Origin: Chloroflexota bacterium
GTDB taxonomy: Bacteria; Chloroflexota; Dehalococcoidia; SZUA-161; SpSt-899
Assembly: GCA_018725455.1 (NCBI GenBank)
Contig: QLUN01000062.1
Location: 1 to 5,857 of the forward strand
Direction: 5' to 3'
Length of the DNA stretch: 5,857 nucleotides
How positions within the stretch are numbered: the first letter of the stretch is position 1; every line of letters begins with the position of its first letter. The position numbers and the translations under genes are program-made. Below, piece by piece: positions 4,523-5,857 of the stretch. A model generated the notes under the pieces. The model was not told where the DNA came from. It was given only the letters and a program-made list of their open reading frames with translations, and ran no database searches.

Positions 4523-5857
4523 GACGGTTGGGGTCTCGAGCCCTGGTCACTAACACCGAATCTCGGCTCCAGTTGCCCCGGTATCTTTCCGGAAATCAAT
4601 GATCCTGATTCAGTATGTTCCTCATGCTCGATTGAGCCATAGCGATGAAAAAGGTTCACCAGCTCGGCAGCGCTATAGGGAATATTTACGGTGATGTTTA
4701 CCATATCTTTTCTCAGTACGGCGGCAATCAGAGCCAGCAGCCGCTTCATTCCCCAGCTCCTGGCCGCCGAAATTGGAATGACTCTGCCTGTATGGCCGCC
4801 CACCCGCTCTGCATAATAATCAATCGCCTCCTCGCCGCCCAAGCCGATTTCATTAGCCAGCAGGTCGATCTTATTTATGGCGATGATCTTCGGTTTGTCG
4901 GCTAAACCTAATTCCTCAAGGAGTTTGTCAACGGTCTGTGCTTGTTCAGCGGCATTTGCGTGGGTGATGTCGACAACATGCAGTAATATATCGGCCTCGG
5001 ACAATTCCTCCAGGGTGGCCTTAAAAGACGCTACCAACATTGGGGGAAGCTTCTGGATAAAGCCCACGGTATCGCTGAAAAGCACCTCCTGATTGTTGGG
5101 CAGGGCTATCCGACGGGTGGTGGTATCCAGAGTGGCAAACAGCTTGTCTTCGACGAAGACCTCAGAGCGGCTGAGGGCATTAAACAAGGTGCTCTTGCCC
5201 GCATTGGTATAGCCAACCAGAGCGACAACAGGAATGCCGGCGCTCGCCCGATAGCGGCGGTAACGAGCTCGATGTCTCCTTACCCCCTCGATCTCACCCT
5301 TGAGGTGCGATATTCGCTTCTCGATAATTCGGCGGTCGGATTCGAGCTGTTTTTCCCCCGGCCCTCGGGTGCCGATGCCGCCGCCGAGACGCCCCAGATG
5401 TGGCCAGAGACCCGCCAGTCGGGGCAGAAGATATTCGTGCTGAGCCAGCTCTACTTGAAGTCGTCCTTCATGGGTTTGGGCACGCCTGGCGAAGATGTCC
5501 AGGATGAGCGCCGTGCGGTCGAGAACCTTTACTCCCAGGTCTCGATCCAGATTCCTCTGCTGGGCGGGTGAGAGTTCATCATCGAAAATAACCAGGTCGC
5601 TGCCGAGTTCATCCTTGAGGACAACCAGTTCCTCCAGTTTCCCCTTGCCGATCAGATGCGAAGGGCGCGGTCGGTCTATGCGTTGCGTCAGTGTCCCCAC
5701 CACCTCGGCTCCCGCCGTCCGTGCCAGCAACGCCAGTTCTATTATGGAATCATCAAGCGACCATGTGTTCTGGGCCCTCTTTATGTCTATCCCAACCAGG
5801 ATGGCTTTCTCCGGTTGAGGCTTGGTGGAGATGGTACCTTTGGGTATGTTGTCCTCC
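4519..5857 (-). CDS. hflX: GTPase HflX, 5' end beyond the window
   Basis: HflX is a ribosome-associated GTPase that binds the 50S subunit and splits stalled or stress-inactivated ribosomes. The frame is open from the right edge to a TGA at 4521-4519, giving 445 visible residues. The N-terminal HflX domain begins with AILVGIDIKRA and contains GKGKLEEL, FDDELSPAQQRNL, DRTALILDIFARRA and the glycine-rich GGGIGTRGPGEKQLE linker. The GTPase domain follows: G1 GYTNAGKST (5188-5214), a TLDTTTR switch, G3 DTVGF (5059-5073), G4 NKID (4864-4875) and a G5-like SAARS. A TTG at 5730 would cut into the conserved N-terminal domain, and no ATG, GTG or TTG lies in frame upstream of it, so the true start is outside the window. 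The gene converges on mtnP and overlaps the queA remnant by ATGA. Confidence 0.95.
   Translation of the reverse strand, partial: EDNIPKGTISTKPQPEKAILVGIDIKRAQNTWSLDDSIIELALLARTAGAEVVGTLTQRIDRPRPSHLIGKGKLEELVVLKDELGSDLVIFDDELSPAQQRNLDRDLGVKVLDRTALILDIFARRAQTHEGRLQVELAQHEYLLPRLAGLWPHLGRLGGGIGTRGPGEKQLESDRRIIEKRISHLKGEIEGVRRHRARYRRYRASAGIPVVALVGYTNAGKSTLFNALSRSEVFVEDKLFATLDTTTRRIALPNNQEVLFSDTVGFIQKLPPMLVASFKATLEELSEADILLHVVDITHANAAEQAQTVDKLLEELGLADKPKIIAINKIDLLANEIGLGGEEAIDYYAERVGGHTGRVIPISAARSWGMKRLLALIAAVLRKDMVNITVNIPYSAAELVNLFHRYGSIEHEEHTESGSLISGKIPGQLEPRFGVSDQGSRPQPS

Noticed and set aside
4519..5730. HflX starting at TTG 5730
   Set aside because: The conserved AILVGIDIKRA segment lies upstream of it in the same open frame, so the gene runs past the window edge.
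5272..5818. Plus-strand open frames opposite the hflX N-terminal region
   Set aside because: They are antisense to conserved HflX domains and have serine/arginine-rich shadow composition.

Overview
The window looks like part of an anaerobic bacterial chromosome of moderately high GC content. The gene neighbours suggest the Chloroflexota, class Dehalococcoidia or a relative: rsmD-coaD followed by a small 2[4Fe-4S] ferredoxin, a DUF362/ferredoxin fusion, and mtnA-mtnP facing hflX. That placement is inference from gene content, because no rRNA or other decisive marker is present.

Layout. (1) Positions 1-850, plus strand, are a tight operon: the last 24 codons of a probable rsmD, coaD (TTG start overlapping the rsmD stop as TTGA), and an Alvin/YfhL-type ferredoxin 14 bases further on. 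(2) Positions 851-1204 contain no intact gene. They hold decayed palindromic repeats and, on the minus strand, peptide blocks that may be the remains of an RNA 3'-phosphate cyclase gene. (3) Positions 1205-2335 encode a DUF362 protein with a C-terminal two-cluster ferredoxin domain. (4) Positions 2333-2401 are a register-symmetric inverted array of heptamers. (5) Positions 2415-4420 are mtnA and mtnP, nine bases apart (23 with the preferred mtnP start). They act in succession on methylthioadenosine: phosphorolysis to adenine plus methylthioribose-1-P, then isomerisation to methylthioribulose-1-P. (6) On the minus strand, hflX enters from the right edge. Its stop overlaps the start of queA as ATGA, but queA breaks off after about 31 recognisable codons, beside the end of mtnP.

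The most interesting pattern is short repeats and broken genes. Palindromic or low-complexity repeats lie between genes and also appear in frame inside two conserved enzymes: a GC-rich palindrome in mtnA and a CACAGAGGACACAGAG-type repeat in mtnP. Both seem to add extra residues at places where family members are shorter. The two gaps flanking conserved blocks carry gene remnants (queA with good support, rtcA tentative). This suggests a genome shaped by dispersed short repeats, formally like the Rickettsia palindromic elements that insert in frame into coding genes. I found no CRISPR array, tRNA, rRNA, insertion sequence, phage gene or defence system.
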